Source: Actinomycetospora lutea
Lineage (GTDB): Bacteria > Actinomycetota > Actinomycetes > Mycobacteriales > Pseudonocardiaceae
NCBI RefSeq assembly: GCF_028737205.1
Contig: NZ_JAQZAL010000001.1
Coordinates: 372,001-436,000, forward strand
Direction: 5' to 3'
Length of the DNA: 64,000 bases
Both the position numbers and the translations under genes were made by a program. The notes below the pieces were generated by a model that worked only from the letters and a program-made list of their open reading frames with translations, had not been told where the DNA came from and made no database searches. Positions 56,736 through 64,000 of the stretch are shown here, piece after piece; within the stretch, counting starts at the first letter, position 1, and each line of letters begins with the position of its first letter.

Positions 56736-58562
56736 GTGCCGTCGGGGGCACATCCGGTGAGCATCGGGGGTTCCCGGGTGTGGAACCGGCCGGCCGCGGA
56801 CCCCTGGAGGAAGGGCGTGGCGCCTCCGCTGCGGATGGTCACCGAGGTGCAACGCCTGGGTGCCGTCGTCGCGGTCGCCGCCCTGGTCATCGTCGTCATC
56901 AACCTCGGGCGGCTGTCGTACTCCGCCCTCGTGACCGTGCCGGCGGGCGACGAGCTGCGCACCGGTCTCCTCGCGGTCGAGGACTCCCAGGACGCGGTGA
57001 TGGGCACCGACTCGCTCCTGCGCGCCTACCTCGCGACCCGCGATCCCTACTTCGTCGCGCAGGCGGCGCAGCGGGCGCCCGAGATCGCCGCAGCCGAGGG
57101 GGCCATGCTCGCGACCCTCGACCAGCCGGGAGTCTTCCCGCTGGTCCTCGACCTCGTCGCGACCCAGCGCGAGTGGCAGTCCGGCTGGGTCGGCGAGATC
57201 CAGGCGGTGACGCCCGAGCGCGTCGGGGAGTTCGTCGCCCGCGGTGACGTGCTCATGCGCGAGTACCGGGAGGCCAGCGCCGCCACCCGCGCCGCCGTCA
57301 TCGAGGTGATCGAGGCCCAGGATGCGGCGTCCCGCCTGATCCAGCGGTCCCTCATCGTCGTGACCGCCGTCGTGGCGAGTGCCGCCCTGGTGGTCGCGCT
57401 GCGGGCGCGGCGCCGGCTGCTCGCGCACGTGGTCGCCCCGGTCGACGGGCTCCTGGCCTCGGTGCGGGGCATCGGCGAGGGCCGCCTGACACCCCCGGAA
57501 CCGGTGGCCGGGTCGGCCGAACTGGTCGCCCTGCGCGACGGCATCGCGGAGATGACGGTGGCCCTGCGCCGGCAGCAGGAGGAGACCGCGGCGCAGGCCG
57601 AGCGCCTGCAGGTCCGCACCGACCGGCTGCGCACGATCCTGATCATGACCCGCGAGATCGCGGGCAGCCTCAACACCCGCTACGTCATCGACGCCACGGT
57701 GCAGGCCGCCGTCGCCGTCACCGACGGGCGCGTCCTGCTGTGGCTGCTGCTCGACGACGGCACCGCCCTCGAGCTGGCCCACGACTCGGACCGCGGGTCG
57801 GTCTCGCCGATGGAGGAGGACTGCCCGCTCGCGGTCGGGGTGGTGGGCCGCTCGGCGCGCTACGCCCAGATCTCGCGCGGCGACCCCACCGCGGGGGAGG
57901 ACCCGGCGGTCGCGGTGCCCATGGTCGTGGGCGCGCGGGTGATCGGGGTCGTCGAGTGCTGGGACCCGCCCGACGGCGAGGTGGACGGGCAGCGGCTCTC
58001 CTCGGTGGAGATGCTGGCGACGCTGGCCGGCTCGGCGATCGAGGCCAGCCGCCTGCACGCGGCCACCGAGCGGCTCTCGGAGTTCGACCCGCTGACCCAG
58101 CTCGCCAACCGCCGCCGCCTGAACGCCGACCTCGAGCGCGCCGTCGCCGACGCGAAGCGGTGGTCGACGCCCATGTCGGTGATCATTCTCGACCTCGACC
58201 ACTTCAAGGAGCTCAACGACCGCTACGGCCACCAGCAGGGCGACGTCGTGCTCCAGGAGGTCGCCGCGGTCCTGCGCGCGGGCGTGCACGACGGCGAGAC
58301 GCCCTACCGCTGGGGCGGCGAGGAGTTCGCGGTCCTCGTCCCGCGCGGCGGGGTCGACGAGGCCGTGGCGCTCGCGGAGCGCCTGCGGGTCCGCGTCGAG
58401 GAGGATTTCCGCCGCGGCGACAAGCAGCTGCTCACGGCGTCGTTCGGCGTCGCGGGCCTGCCCGAGCACGCCGGCGACGGCGAGGCGCTGCTCAGCGAGG
58501 CCGACCGCGCGCTCTACTCGGCGAAGAACGCCGGCCGCAACCGCGTCCACCGCGCGGGATGA
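56736..58562 (+). CDS. Membrane-bound diguanylate cyclase (CHASE3-like, HAMP, GAF, GGDEF)
   Basis: The 608-residue protein has a first membrane helix (about 45-65), an outer helical sensor of about 140 residues, a second helix (about 210-230), a HAMP-like linker, a GAF-like domain (about 300-440) and a C-terminal GGDEF domain with FDPLTQLANRR and an intact GGEEF near 526-530. It should make cyclic di-GMP in response to an outside or ligand signal. TAGCGT lies at 56727-56732; the start could be GTG 56736, GTG 56757 or ATG 56838. Its stop overlaps the next start (ATGA). Confidence 0.88.
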   Translation: MPSGAHPVSIGGSRVWNRPAADPWRKGVAPPLRMVTEVQRLGAVVAVAALVIVVINLGRLSYSALVTVPAGDELRTGLLAVEDSQDAVMGTDSLLRAYLATRDPYFVAQAAQRAPEIAAAEGAMLATLDQPGVFPLVLDLVATQREWQSGWVGEIQAVTPERVGEFVARGDVLMREYREASAATRAAVIEVIEAQDAASRLIQRSLIVVTAVVASAALVVALRARRRLLAHVVAPVDGLLASVRGIGEGRLTPPEPVAGSAELVALRDGIAEMTVALRRQQEETAAQAERLQVRTDRLRTILIMTREIAGSLNTRYVIDATVQAAVAVTDGRVLLWLLLDDGTALELAHDSDRGSVSPMEEDCPLAVGVVGRSARYAQISRGDPTAGEDPAVAVPMVVGARVIGVVECWDPPDGEVDGQRLSSVEMLATLAGSAIEASRLHAATERLSEFDPLTQLANRRRLNADLERAVADAKRWSTPMSVIILDLDHFKELNDRYGHQQGDVVLQEVAAVLRAGVHDGETPYRWGGEEFAVLVPRGGVDEAVALAERLRVRVEEDFRRGDKQLLTASFGVAGLPEHAGDGEALLSEADRALYSAKNAGRNRVHRAG

Positions 58563-59221
58563 CGGCGGGCACGGCGGTCGCGGGCCGGGCGCTGCGTCGG
58601 TGGGTCCGCGCGGGCCCGGCGACGGCGACCTACCTCGGGGCTCTCGTCGCGGCCCACGTCGTCCTCGCCGCCACGGGCACGGGCCCGGCGGCCCGGACGT
58701 GGAGCAGCACGAACGTCGAGAACCTGCGTGACCACCCGCTCGGCGCCCTCGCGACCAGCCCGTTCCACCTCGGCAACAGCGGCGAGATCACCCCGGGCAC
58801 CGTCGCGATCGTGGGCGTCGGCATCGGCGGGGCGCTCTGGTGGCTCGAGGCCCGCCGCGGTGTCGCGACCGCCGGCGCGGCCTTCCTCGGCGGCCACGTG
58901 GGGGCGACGGTGCTGACGGTGCCGCTGATCCTCGCGGCGGTCGAGGCCGGCGCCTACCCGGCGTCGGTGCTCTCCGCGGTCGACGTCGGCGTCAGCTACG
59001 GCGCCCAGGGCGCGGCGGCCGCCGCGACCGTGCTGCTGCCGCGCCGAGCCGGTGTGCCCGCCGCGCTCGTCGTCGCGGGGTGGCCGCTGCTCGACGCCGA
59101 CTGGACCGGGTGGTGGCCGGACTTCACGTCGGTGGGCCACCTCGTCGCCGCGGGCATCGGGTTCGGGGTGGGGCTGGCGGTGCGGCGAGGGGCACGTCGC
59201 GCAGGTCCGCGGCCCTCCTGA
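58559..59221 (+). CDS. Rhomboid-like membrane protein
   Basis: The 220-residue protein has about six hydrophobic helices. NLRDHPLGALATSPFHLGN resembles the loop after helix 1 of actinobacterial rhomboid-like proteins. A GVSYGAQGA stretch sits where rhomboids have GxSG, and a GGHVGATVL helix carries a His, so a Ser-His pair could exist, but the motif is not standard. It overlaps the diguanylate cyclase gene (ATGA) and may take part in the same signalling. Confidence 0.65.
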   Translation: MTAGTAVAGRALRRWVRAGPATATYLGALVAAHVVLAATGTGPAARTWSSTNVENLRDHPLGALATSPFHLGNSGEITPGTVAIVGVGIGGALWWLEARRGVATAGAAFLGGHVGATVLTVPLILAAVEAGAYPASVLSAVDVGVSYGAQGAAAAATVLLPRRAGVPAALVVAGWPLLDADWTGWWPDFTSVGHLVAAGIGFGVGLAVRRGARRAGPRPS

Positions 59222-59320
59222 TCATGCGACGTGTGCCGCTCGCGGTCTCCGGAAGGCGATCGCCCCCGCCGTCTATGCTGCCGCTGGCCGGGACCTGCCC
59301 CGCAGTAGTCCGAGAAGTCG

Positions 59321-59394
59321 GCCCCCGTAGACCAATCGGCAGAGTCAGCGGACTCAAAATCCGTACAGTGTGGGTTCGAATCCCACCGGGGGCA
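59321..59394 (+). tRNA. tRNA with Leu(CAA) anticodon and short variable loop
   Basis: The 74-base molecule folds as a cloverleaf: 7-base acceptor stem (GCCCCCG/CGGGGGC), a 3-base D stem (GAC/GTC), anticodon stem GCGGA/TCCGT with loop CTCAAAA, a 5-base variable loop (ACAGT) and T arm GTGGG-TTCGAAT-CCCAC, then discriminator A and CC only. The anticodon CAA reads UUG (Leu). Bacterial tRNA-Leu normally has a long variable arm, which is missing here, so the molecule is unusual. Confidence 0.88.
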
Positions 59395-59592
59395 CCGTGT
59401 CGTCGCACCGCGGCGAGCGCGACCGCGAGGCCAGCGTCACGGTCGGGACCCGGCCCTCCGCCCGGTACCCTCCTGAATCGAAACGGCCTGCTCCGACGGT
59501 GCTCCGGAGGGCGGGTCGGCCGTTCCTCCCGCGGTCTCACCGGGGCGGCCCGACGAGGGGCGGCGCACCGACGCGAGAGACCAGGAGCCGCG

Positions 59593-60222
59593 ATGAGCCA
59601 GTCGGCCGACACCATCAGCGAGACCGGGAGCGCTCCGGAGGCCGGGACCCCGACCGGTCTGCGCGTGGTGGTCGCCGAGGACGAGGCGCTGATCCGCCTC
59701 GACCTCGTCGAGATGCTGCGCGAGGAGGGCTACGAGGTCGTCGGCGAGGCCGGCGACGGCGCGGAGGCCGTGCGCCTCGCGCGTGAGCTCCGGCCGAACC
59801 TGATCATGATGGACATCAAGATGCCCGGCACCGACGGGCTCGAGGCCGCGCGCACGATCGCGGGCGAGCGACTGGCGCCCGTCGTCATGCTCACCGCCTT
59901 CAGCCAGCGCGAGCTCGTCGAGTCCGCCCGCGACGCCGGGGCGATGGCCTACCTGGTCAAGCCGTTCTCGAAGACCGACGTGGTGCCGGCCATCGAGCTG
60001 GCCGCCTCGCGCTACGCCGAGGTCGCGGCGCTCGAGGAGGAGGTCGCCGGCCTCACCGAGCGACTCGAGACCCGCAAGGCCGTCGAGCGCGCCAAGGGCC
60101 TGCTCATGGCCAAGAAGAAGATGTCGGAGCCCGACGCCTTCCGCTGGATCCAGCGCACGGCGATGGACCGCCGCACGACGATGCGGGCCGTCGCCGACGC
60201 CGTCGTCGAGACCTTCGGCTGA
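59593..60222 (+). CDS. pdtaR: ANTAR domain response regulator (PdtaR type)
   Basis: The 209-residue protein has a receiver domain (about residues 22-140) with phospho-accepting Asp74 in IMMDIKMPG and the Lys of VKPFSK. An ANTAR RNA-binding domain follows (about 145-205) with AKGLLMAKKKMSEPDAFRWI. This is the layout of M. tuberculosis PdtaR (Rv1626), which when phosphorylated by the PdtaS kinase binds paired hairpins in mRNAs to prevent termination. No PdtaS gene is in the window. CAGGAG precedes the ATG. The tRNA gene lies upstream on the same strand. Confidence 0.92.
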   Translation: MSQSADTISETGSAPEAGTPTGLRVVVAEDEALIRLDLVEMLREEGYEVVGEAGDGAEAVRLARELRPNLIMMDIKMPGTDGLEAARTIAGERLAPVVMLTAFSQRELVESARDAGAMAYLVKPFSKTDVVPAIELAASRYAEVAALEEEVAGLTERLETRKAVERAKGLLMAKKKMSEPDAFRWIQRTAMDRRTTMRAVADAVVETFG

Positions 60223-60271
60223 CACTACGCAGCGTGTGTCCCCTGTTCGGGTGACAGGCGCTGGCCCACCT

Positions 60272-60299
60272 GTCTGTCGGCCCGTTGCCCAGGACAGAC
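60272..60299. promoter_or_regulatory. Inverted repeats between pdtaR and the lipoprotein gene
   Basis: GTCTGTC (60272-60278) pairs with GACAGAC (60293-60299). A second repeat, CCTGT/ACAGG, lies at 60242-60258. The 208-base gap thus holds two hairpins. They could be a terminator for pdtaR, or paired hexaloop-type hairpins of the sort ANTAR proteins bind; the loops were not resolved. Confidence 0.35.
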
Positions 60300-60430
60300 G
60301 CCTCACTGCCGTCCCCTGCGCGGTGGTCACTCAGCCGTGACCTACCGTGGGCGCTCGACCACGCATCGGAGCGCGCACCGGACACGGTGCCGACGGACAC
60401 GGTGCCGACGGCGGGCAGGGGGCGAGGCGA

Positions 60431-61651
60431 GTGGGCGCGGGACGGCGTCGGGTCGGGACACTCGGGGCGGTCGCGGCGGCGCTCGCCCTGGTGCTCAGCG
60501 GCTGCGGGGGAGCGGGCGGGGCGGCGGGCGACGGCGGCGACTGCGACACCAGCCGCGGCACCCTCGTCGTCGGGCTCGTGGCGCCGCTCTCCGGCGAGCT
60601 CGCGTCGGTCGGTCTCGGGATGAAGAACTCGGCGGACCTCGCGGTCACCCAGGCCAACGCCCGCTGCGCCGTGCCCGGCTACCACCTCGCCGTGCAGAGC
60701 CAGGACGACCGCGCCGACCCGGCGACCGGTGCCGCCGCGGCCGCGACGCTCGCCCGGGACCCCTCGCTGATCGGCGTGCTCGGGCCGTTCAACTCGTCGG
60801 TGGCGCAGTCCGTGCAGCCGGTCCTGAGCGACGCGGGCATCGTCCAGATCTCGCCGGGCAGCACCGCGACGTCCCTGACGCGCGGGGCGAACGCCGTCAC
60901 CGCCCCGCTGCGCCAGTACCAGACGTTCTTCCGGACCGTGGCGACCAACGGCGTGCAGGGCCCCGCCGCGGCGAGCTACCTGACGCGCGCGGAGAACAAG
61001 CGCCGCGTCGCCGTCGTCTCGGACGGCAAGACCTACGGCGAGGGCATCGCCGAGGAGTTCGCCAAGCAGCTCGCGACCGAGGGCGGGCAGGTCGTCGCCC
61101 GGGTGACCGCGGCGCCGGGCGCGGGTCGCGGCGCCGTCGTCTCGCGGGTCGCGGCCGCCCGGCCCGACGCGGTGTTCTACGGCGGCGAGTACCCCGAGGG
61201 CGGGCCGCTCTCGGCGGCGCTCGCCGCGGGCGGGGTCTCGGCGCCGGTGGTGGGCGGCGACGGCATCGTCAACCCCGGGTACGTCACCGCCGGTGGGCGC
61301 GAGGGCGACCTCGGGACGTCGATCGGCCCGCCCCCCGAGACGCTGCCCGCCGCACGGGGGTTCGTCGACGCGTACCGGCAGGCGGGCTACCCCGACGACA
61401 TCGGGTCCTACGGCGCGGCCACGTTCGACGCGACGAACGTCCTTGTCGACTCGACCGTTCGCGCCCTCGGCGACGACGGCGACTGGACGCCGGCGCGGCG
61501 TCCGGACGTCGTCCGGTCGGTGCAGGGGTACGACGGCGACGGCGTCACCGGCCCGCTGTCGTTCGACCGCTTCGGCGACGTGGTCACCGACGCGGTCACC
61601 GTGTACCGCGTGCAGGCCGGGCGCTGGACGGTCGTCGGTCCGGCCGACTGA
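60431..61651 (+). CDS. Branched-chain amino acid-type ABC transporter substrate-binding lipoprotein (first)
   Basis: The 406-residue protein has a lipoprotein signal with lipobox LVLSGC near residue 22 and a periplasmic-binding fold of the LivJ/Leu-Ile-Val type: LVVGLVAPLSGELASVGLGM, DDRADPATGAAAAATLARDP and GVLGPFNSSVAQSVQP. Such proteins bind amino acids, amides, urea or aromatic acids outside the membrane and pass them to a LivHMGF transporter. The GTG at 60431 is chosen because it begins the signal peptide. It is followed by a second, related gene. Confidence 0.88.
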   Translation: MGAGRRRVGTLGAVAAALALVLSGCGGAGGAAGDGGDCDTSRGTLVVGLVAPLSGELASVGLGMKNSADLAVTQANARCAVPGYHLAVQSQDDRADPATGAAAAATLARDPSLIGVLGPFNSSVAQSVQPVLSDAGIVQISPGSTATSLTRGANAVTAPLRQYQTFFRTVATNGVQGPAAASYLTRAENKRRVAVVSDGKTYGEGIAEEFAKQLATEGGQVVARVTAAPGAGRGAVVSRVAAARPDAVFYGGEYPEGGPLSAALAAGGVSAPVVGGDGIVNPGYVTAGGREGDLGTSIGPPPETLPAARGFVDAYRQAGYPDDIGSYGAATFDATNVLVDSTVRALGDDGDWTPARRPDVVRSVQGYDGDGVTGPLSFDRFGDVVTDAVTVYRVQAGRWTVVGPAD

Positions 61652-61833
61652 CCGTCCTGCGGATCTCCCGAGGTCGCGGAGCGGATCTCCACCGAGATCG
61701 GACGTCTCGGACCAACACGACGGCGCAGCCGCTTGCGCGATGCGTCGCACACGCCTATACCTTCCACACCCGACCGGGCGAGCGATCACGCGGACCCGAC
61801 GTGGATCCCTGACGGCAGGTGACGGAGGTGGAC

Positions 61834-63033
61834 GTGATCCGACGACGGCTCGCAGCCGCGGGTGCGCTCGTGGCTGCGGTGGCGCTGGTCCTGAGCGGCT
61901 GCGCCAACCAGGGGGGCGGGCAGCAGCAGGGCGGTGGCCCCCAGGCGGGCGCGCCCAGCCAGCCCACCGATGCGGTGCTCCCGGCCGGTGACGGGCAGGG
62001 GCGCTGCGCTCCCGGCACGTCGATCGCCTACACGGGCACCATCGCCGGGCAGAACGCGGCGCTCGGCATCGCGATCGTCAACGCGGTGCAGCTGGCGGTC
62101 GACCAGCACAACGCGGCCAACCCGAACTGCCAGGTCACCCTGGTGCGCGCGGACACCGGCGGCACGCCGGACACCGCCGTCGGTCCGGTCACCGCCGTGA
62201 TCAACAACCCGCAGGTCCTCGGCATCGTGGGCCTGCCGTTCTCCGGCGAGTCGCGGGCGGTCGGCCCGGCCCTCAACGCCGCCGGCCTCGTGAACATCAC
62301 CCCGTCGGCCACCAACCCGGCGCTGAGCACGAACGGCTGGACGAACTTCTTCCGGGGCCTCGGCAACGACGCGGTCCAGGGTCCGGCGATCGCCCGCTAC
62401 ATCCAGCAGCGGCTGAACGCCCAGAACGTCTGCGTCATCAAGGACGACTCCGACTACGGCATCGGGCTCGCCCAGCAGGTGACGCAGGCGCTCGGCCCGG
62501 CCGCCACCTGCCAGGCGGACGTCCGCACCAACCAGCGCGAGTTCTCCGCGGTGATCGGCCAGGTCCAGCAGGCCAACCCGCAGGCGATCTTCTACTCGGG
62601 CTACTACCAGGAGGCCTCGCCGCTGGTCCAGCAGCTGCGGGACGCCGGTGTGCAGACCCCGTTCATCGGTCCCGACGGCGTGAAGGACGAGCAGTTCGTC
62701 GTCAACGCGGCCGGTGCCGCCGACGGTGCCCTGCTGTCCTGCCCGTGCGTGCCGCAGGAAGGCTTCACCGACTTCACCAACGCCTACCGGCAGGCCTTCG
62801 GCGTCCCGCCGCAGACCTACTCGGCCGAGGGCTACGACGCCACGACGATCCTGCTCCAGGGGATCGACCGGGGTGCGGCCGACCGGGCGGCGCTGCTGAA
62901 CTTCGTGCGCAGCTACAACGGCCAGGGCCTCACCAAGCGGTTCCAGTGGAGCCCGACCGGTGAGCTCACCCAGACCCCGGTCTACATGTACCGGGTGCAG
63001 GGCAACCAGATCGTCACCGACAGCCAGATCTGA
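61834..63033 (+). CDS. Branched-chain amino acid-type ABC transporter substrate-binding lipoprotein (second)
   Basis: The 399-residue protein has a lipobox (LVLSGC), a Gly/Gln-rich spacer and the LivJ-type fold: ALGIAIVNAVQLAVDQHNAA, GIVGLPFSGESRAVGPALNA and IFYSGYYQEASPLVQQL. Four Cys residues in the mature part could form disulfides. GGAGG five bases ahead of the GTG at 61834 decides the start. It is related to but clearly different from the first lipoprotein, and the permease gene follows it, so this copy probably serves that transporter. Confidence 0.9.
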   Translation: MIRRRLAAAGALVAAVALVLSGCANQGGGQQQGGGPQAGAPSQPTDAVLPAGDGQGRCAPGTSIAYTGTIAGQNAALGIAIVNAVQLAVDQHNAANPNCQVTLVRADTGGTPDTAVGPVTAVINNPQVLGIVGLPFSGESRAVGPALNAAGLVNITPSATNPALSTNGWTNFFRGLGNDAVQGPAIARYIQQRLNAQNVCVIKDDSDYGIGLAQQVTQALGPAATCQADVRTNQREFSAVIGQVQQANPQAIFYSGYYQEASPLVQQLRDAGVQTPFIGPDGVKDEQFVVNAAGAADGALLSCPCVPQEGFTDFTNAYRQAFGVPPQTYSAEGYDATTILLQGIDRGAADRAALLNFVRSYNGQGLTKRFQWSPTGELTQTPVYMYRVQGNQIVTDSQI

Positions 63034-63038
63034 TCCCA

Positions 63039-63089
63039 CCCGCCGGCCGCGTCCGCTCCGCATCGTCGCGGAGGGGCGCGGCCGGCGGG
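63039..63089 (+). terminator. Long hairpin between lipoprotein and permease genes
   Basis: Perfect 13-base arms (CCCGCCGGCCGCG and CGCGGCCGGCGGG) enclose a smaller TCCGC/GCGGA stem, starting six bases after the stop. It probably stops or slows most transcripts after the binding-protein gene, giving more binding protein than permease. Confidence 0.7.
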
Positions 63090-63186
63090 CGTCGGTGCCC
63101 CCGGCGCCACCGCCTGGCACCATCCCGCGTCACCACCCGAAACGCCCCTGCGCCCCTGCGGCGCCCGACGCCCCGGGGAGCGCGTC

Positions 63187-64000
63187 ATCTCCTCCTTCGC
63201 GGTACTCGCACACGCGGCACCGTTGGCCGCGAGCACCGAGCCCTGGATCAACTTCGACGTCGGTCTGCTGATCGACCGGTTCTGGGCCAACACGGTCAAC
63301 GGCCTGGCCTACGGCAGCATCTACGCGCTGGTCGCGCTGGGGTACACGCTGGTCTACGGCGTGCTCCAGCTGATCAACTTCGCGCACTCCGAGATCTTCA
63401 TCCTCGGGGTCTTCGGGGTGTACCTGACGTTCCTGGCGCTCGGCTTCGAGCCCGGCGCGATCCCCGACCTGCCGCTCGGGTTCATCATCGTCGACCTCGT
63501 CCTCGCCGGGCTGGTCGGCATGGCGGTCTCGGGGTTCGCCGCGGTCCTGCTGGAACGCACGGCCTACCGGCCACTGCGGCGGCGCAACGCGCCGCGCCTC
63601 GCGTTCCTGATCACCGCCATCGGCGCGTCGTTCGTCCTCCAGCAGGTCATCCGAATCTGGCGGGGCTCGAACCCCGAGGGCACGATCCGGCTGCTCCCGC
63701 CGTCCCCGGTGTTCACGATCTTCGGCGCGCCGGTGACGAACCTGCAGATCATCATCTTCCTGGCCTCGCTCGCGATGTTCTTCGTCGCGGACACCTTCGT
63801 GAACCGCAGCCGCCTCGGGCGCGGCATCCGCGCGGTGGCGCAGGACCCGAACACCGCGACGCTCATGGGTGTCAACCGTGAGCGGGTCATCACGATCACG
63901 TTCCTGGTCGGCGGCGTGCTCGCCGGTGTCGCCGGGCTCTTCTACCTGATGACCATCCCGCAGGGCGCGGTCTACAACGGCGGCTTCCTGCTGGGCATCA
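63187..64000 (+). CDS. livH: LivH-type ABC permease, N-terminal part (cut by window end)
   Basis: The open frame encodes a branched-chain amino acid-type permease: NGLAYGSIYALVALGYTLVY, GVLQLINFAHSEIFILG, LLERTAYRPLRRRNAPRLAF and GIRAVAQDPNTATLMGV, with several membrane helices. The frame is open from 63034 on but has no ATG or GTG before the conserved part; the only TTG is at 63223. GGGGAG lies at 63175-63180, six bases before an ATC codon at 63187, preceded by GTC. The start shown is therefore a guess, either a rare start codon or a sequence error. Confidence 0.88.
   Translation, partial: MSSFAVLAHAAPLAASTEPWINFDVGLLIDRFWANTVNGLAYGSIYALVALGYTLVYGVLQLINFAHSEIFILGVFGVYLTFLALGFEPGAIPDLPLGFIIVDLVLAGLVGMAVSGFAAVLLERTAYRPLRRRNAPRLAFLITAIGASFVLQQVIRIWRGSNPEGTIRLLPPSPVFTIFGAPVTNLQIIIFLASLAMFFVADTFVNRSRLGRGIRAVAQDPNTATLMGVNRERVITITFLVGGVLAGVAGLFYLMTIPQGAVYNGGFLLGI

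Noticed and set aside
59321-59394. Integrated genetic element at the tRNA gene
   Set aside because: No integrase gene, no repeated tRNA 3' end and no change of gene type are seen on either side within the window.

Overview
The window is about 74% GC by eye, very densely coded, and has many GTG starts and GTGA/ATGA overlaps between genes. It carries a WhiB protein, an ANTAR response regulator of the PdtaR type, a DUF4383 membrane protein and MaoC/crotonase clusters. Many genes have a TAGCGT-like -10 element 6-8 bases before the start codon, so their transcripts are probably leaderless. Together these point to a GC-rich actinobacterium, most likely of the Pseudonocardia/Actinomycetospora kind. 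That placement is inference; no marker gene settles it.

Region 1 (1-4363): the end of an MFS transporter, a carboxymuconolactone-decarboxylase-like protein, a secreted double polysaccharide deacetylase with Thr-rich linkers, and an IclR regulator.

Region 2 (4369-28372) is the main point of interest. It holds a bacterial microcompartment (BMC) locus for aromatic breakdown. On the plus strand an overlapping operon encodes the two subunits of a 2-aminophenol 1,6-dioxygenase-like enzyme (18250-20075), two hexameric BMC-H shell proteins and one BMC-P vertex protein (20075-20976), a two-subunit PEP-synthase-like phosphotransferase (20973-23910), a HAD phosphatase, a RidA-family protein (candidate 2-aminomuconate deaminase), an arylformamidase-like hydrolase and a LAL-type regulator. 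Divergent from it on the minus strand lie an IclR regulator, acylating acetaldehyde dehydrogenase, 4-hydroxy-2-oxovalerate aldolase, a tautomerase and a LuxR regulator, the lower end of a meta-cleavage pathway. A second two-subunit phosphotransferase lies at 4369-7295. Three promoters of the region share a 17-base palindrome of form GTYC-N9-GRAC, which suggests one regulator. From memory, BMC loci with 2-aminophenol dioxygenase have been described in Actinobacteria as 'ARO'. The split phosphotransferase pairs, the phosphatase, and the absence of the semialdehyde dehydrogenase, decarboxylase and hydratase genes from this window are the points to examine. Between these sit accessory genes (SDR, membrane hydrolase, formyltransferase, pentapeptide repeat protein, ArsR/SRPBCC pair, berberine-bridge-type oxidase).

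Region 3 (28363-53944) is mostly general metabolism: a frameshifted FMN-dependent hydroxyacid oxidase, a phosphatase, crotonases, VOC proteins, an HxlR-SCP2 regulator, a 1914-residue single-chain biotin-dependent carboxylase, an intradiol-dioxygenase-like/membrane protein pair, a cyclase, a DUF262-like protein, a glycine-rich secreted protein, an SDR/crotonase operon, an MFS transporter, a QorB-like reductase, MaoC, a lipase-like protein, WhiB and OsmC.

Region 4 (54035-64000): Lon protease, a small HxlR regulator, a membrane diguanylate cyclase coupled to a rhomboid-like protein, a tRNA with Leu(CAA) anticodon, PdtaR, two branched-chain-type substrate-binding lipoproteins and the start of a LivH permease cut by the window edge. 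No insertion sequence, CRISPR array, rRNA or replication origin was seen. No gene-free stretch exceeds about 220 bases.
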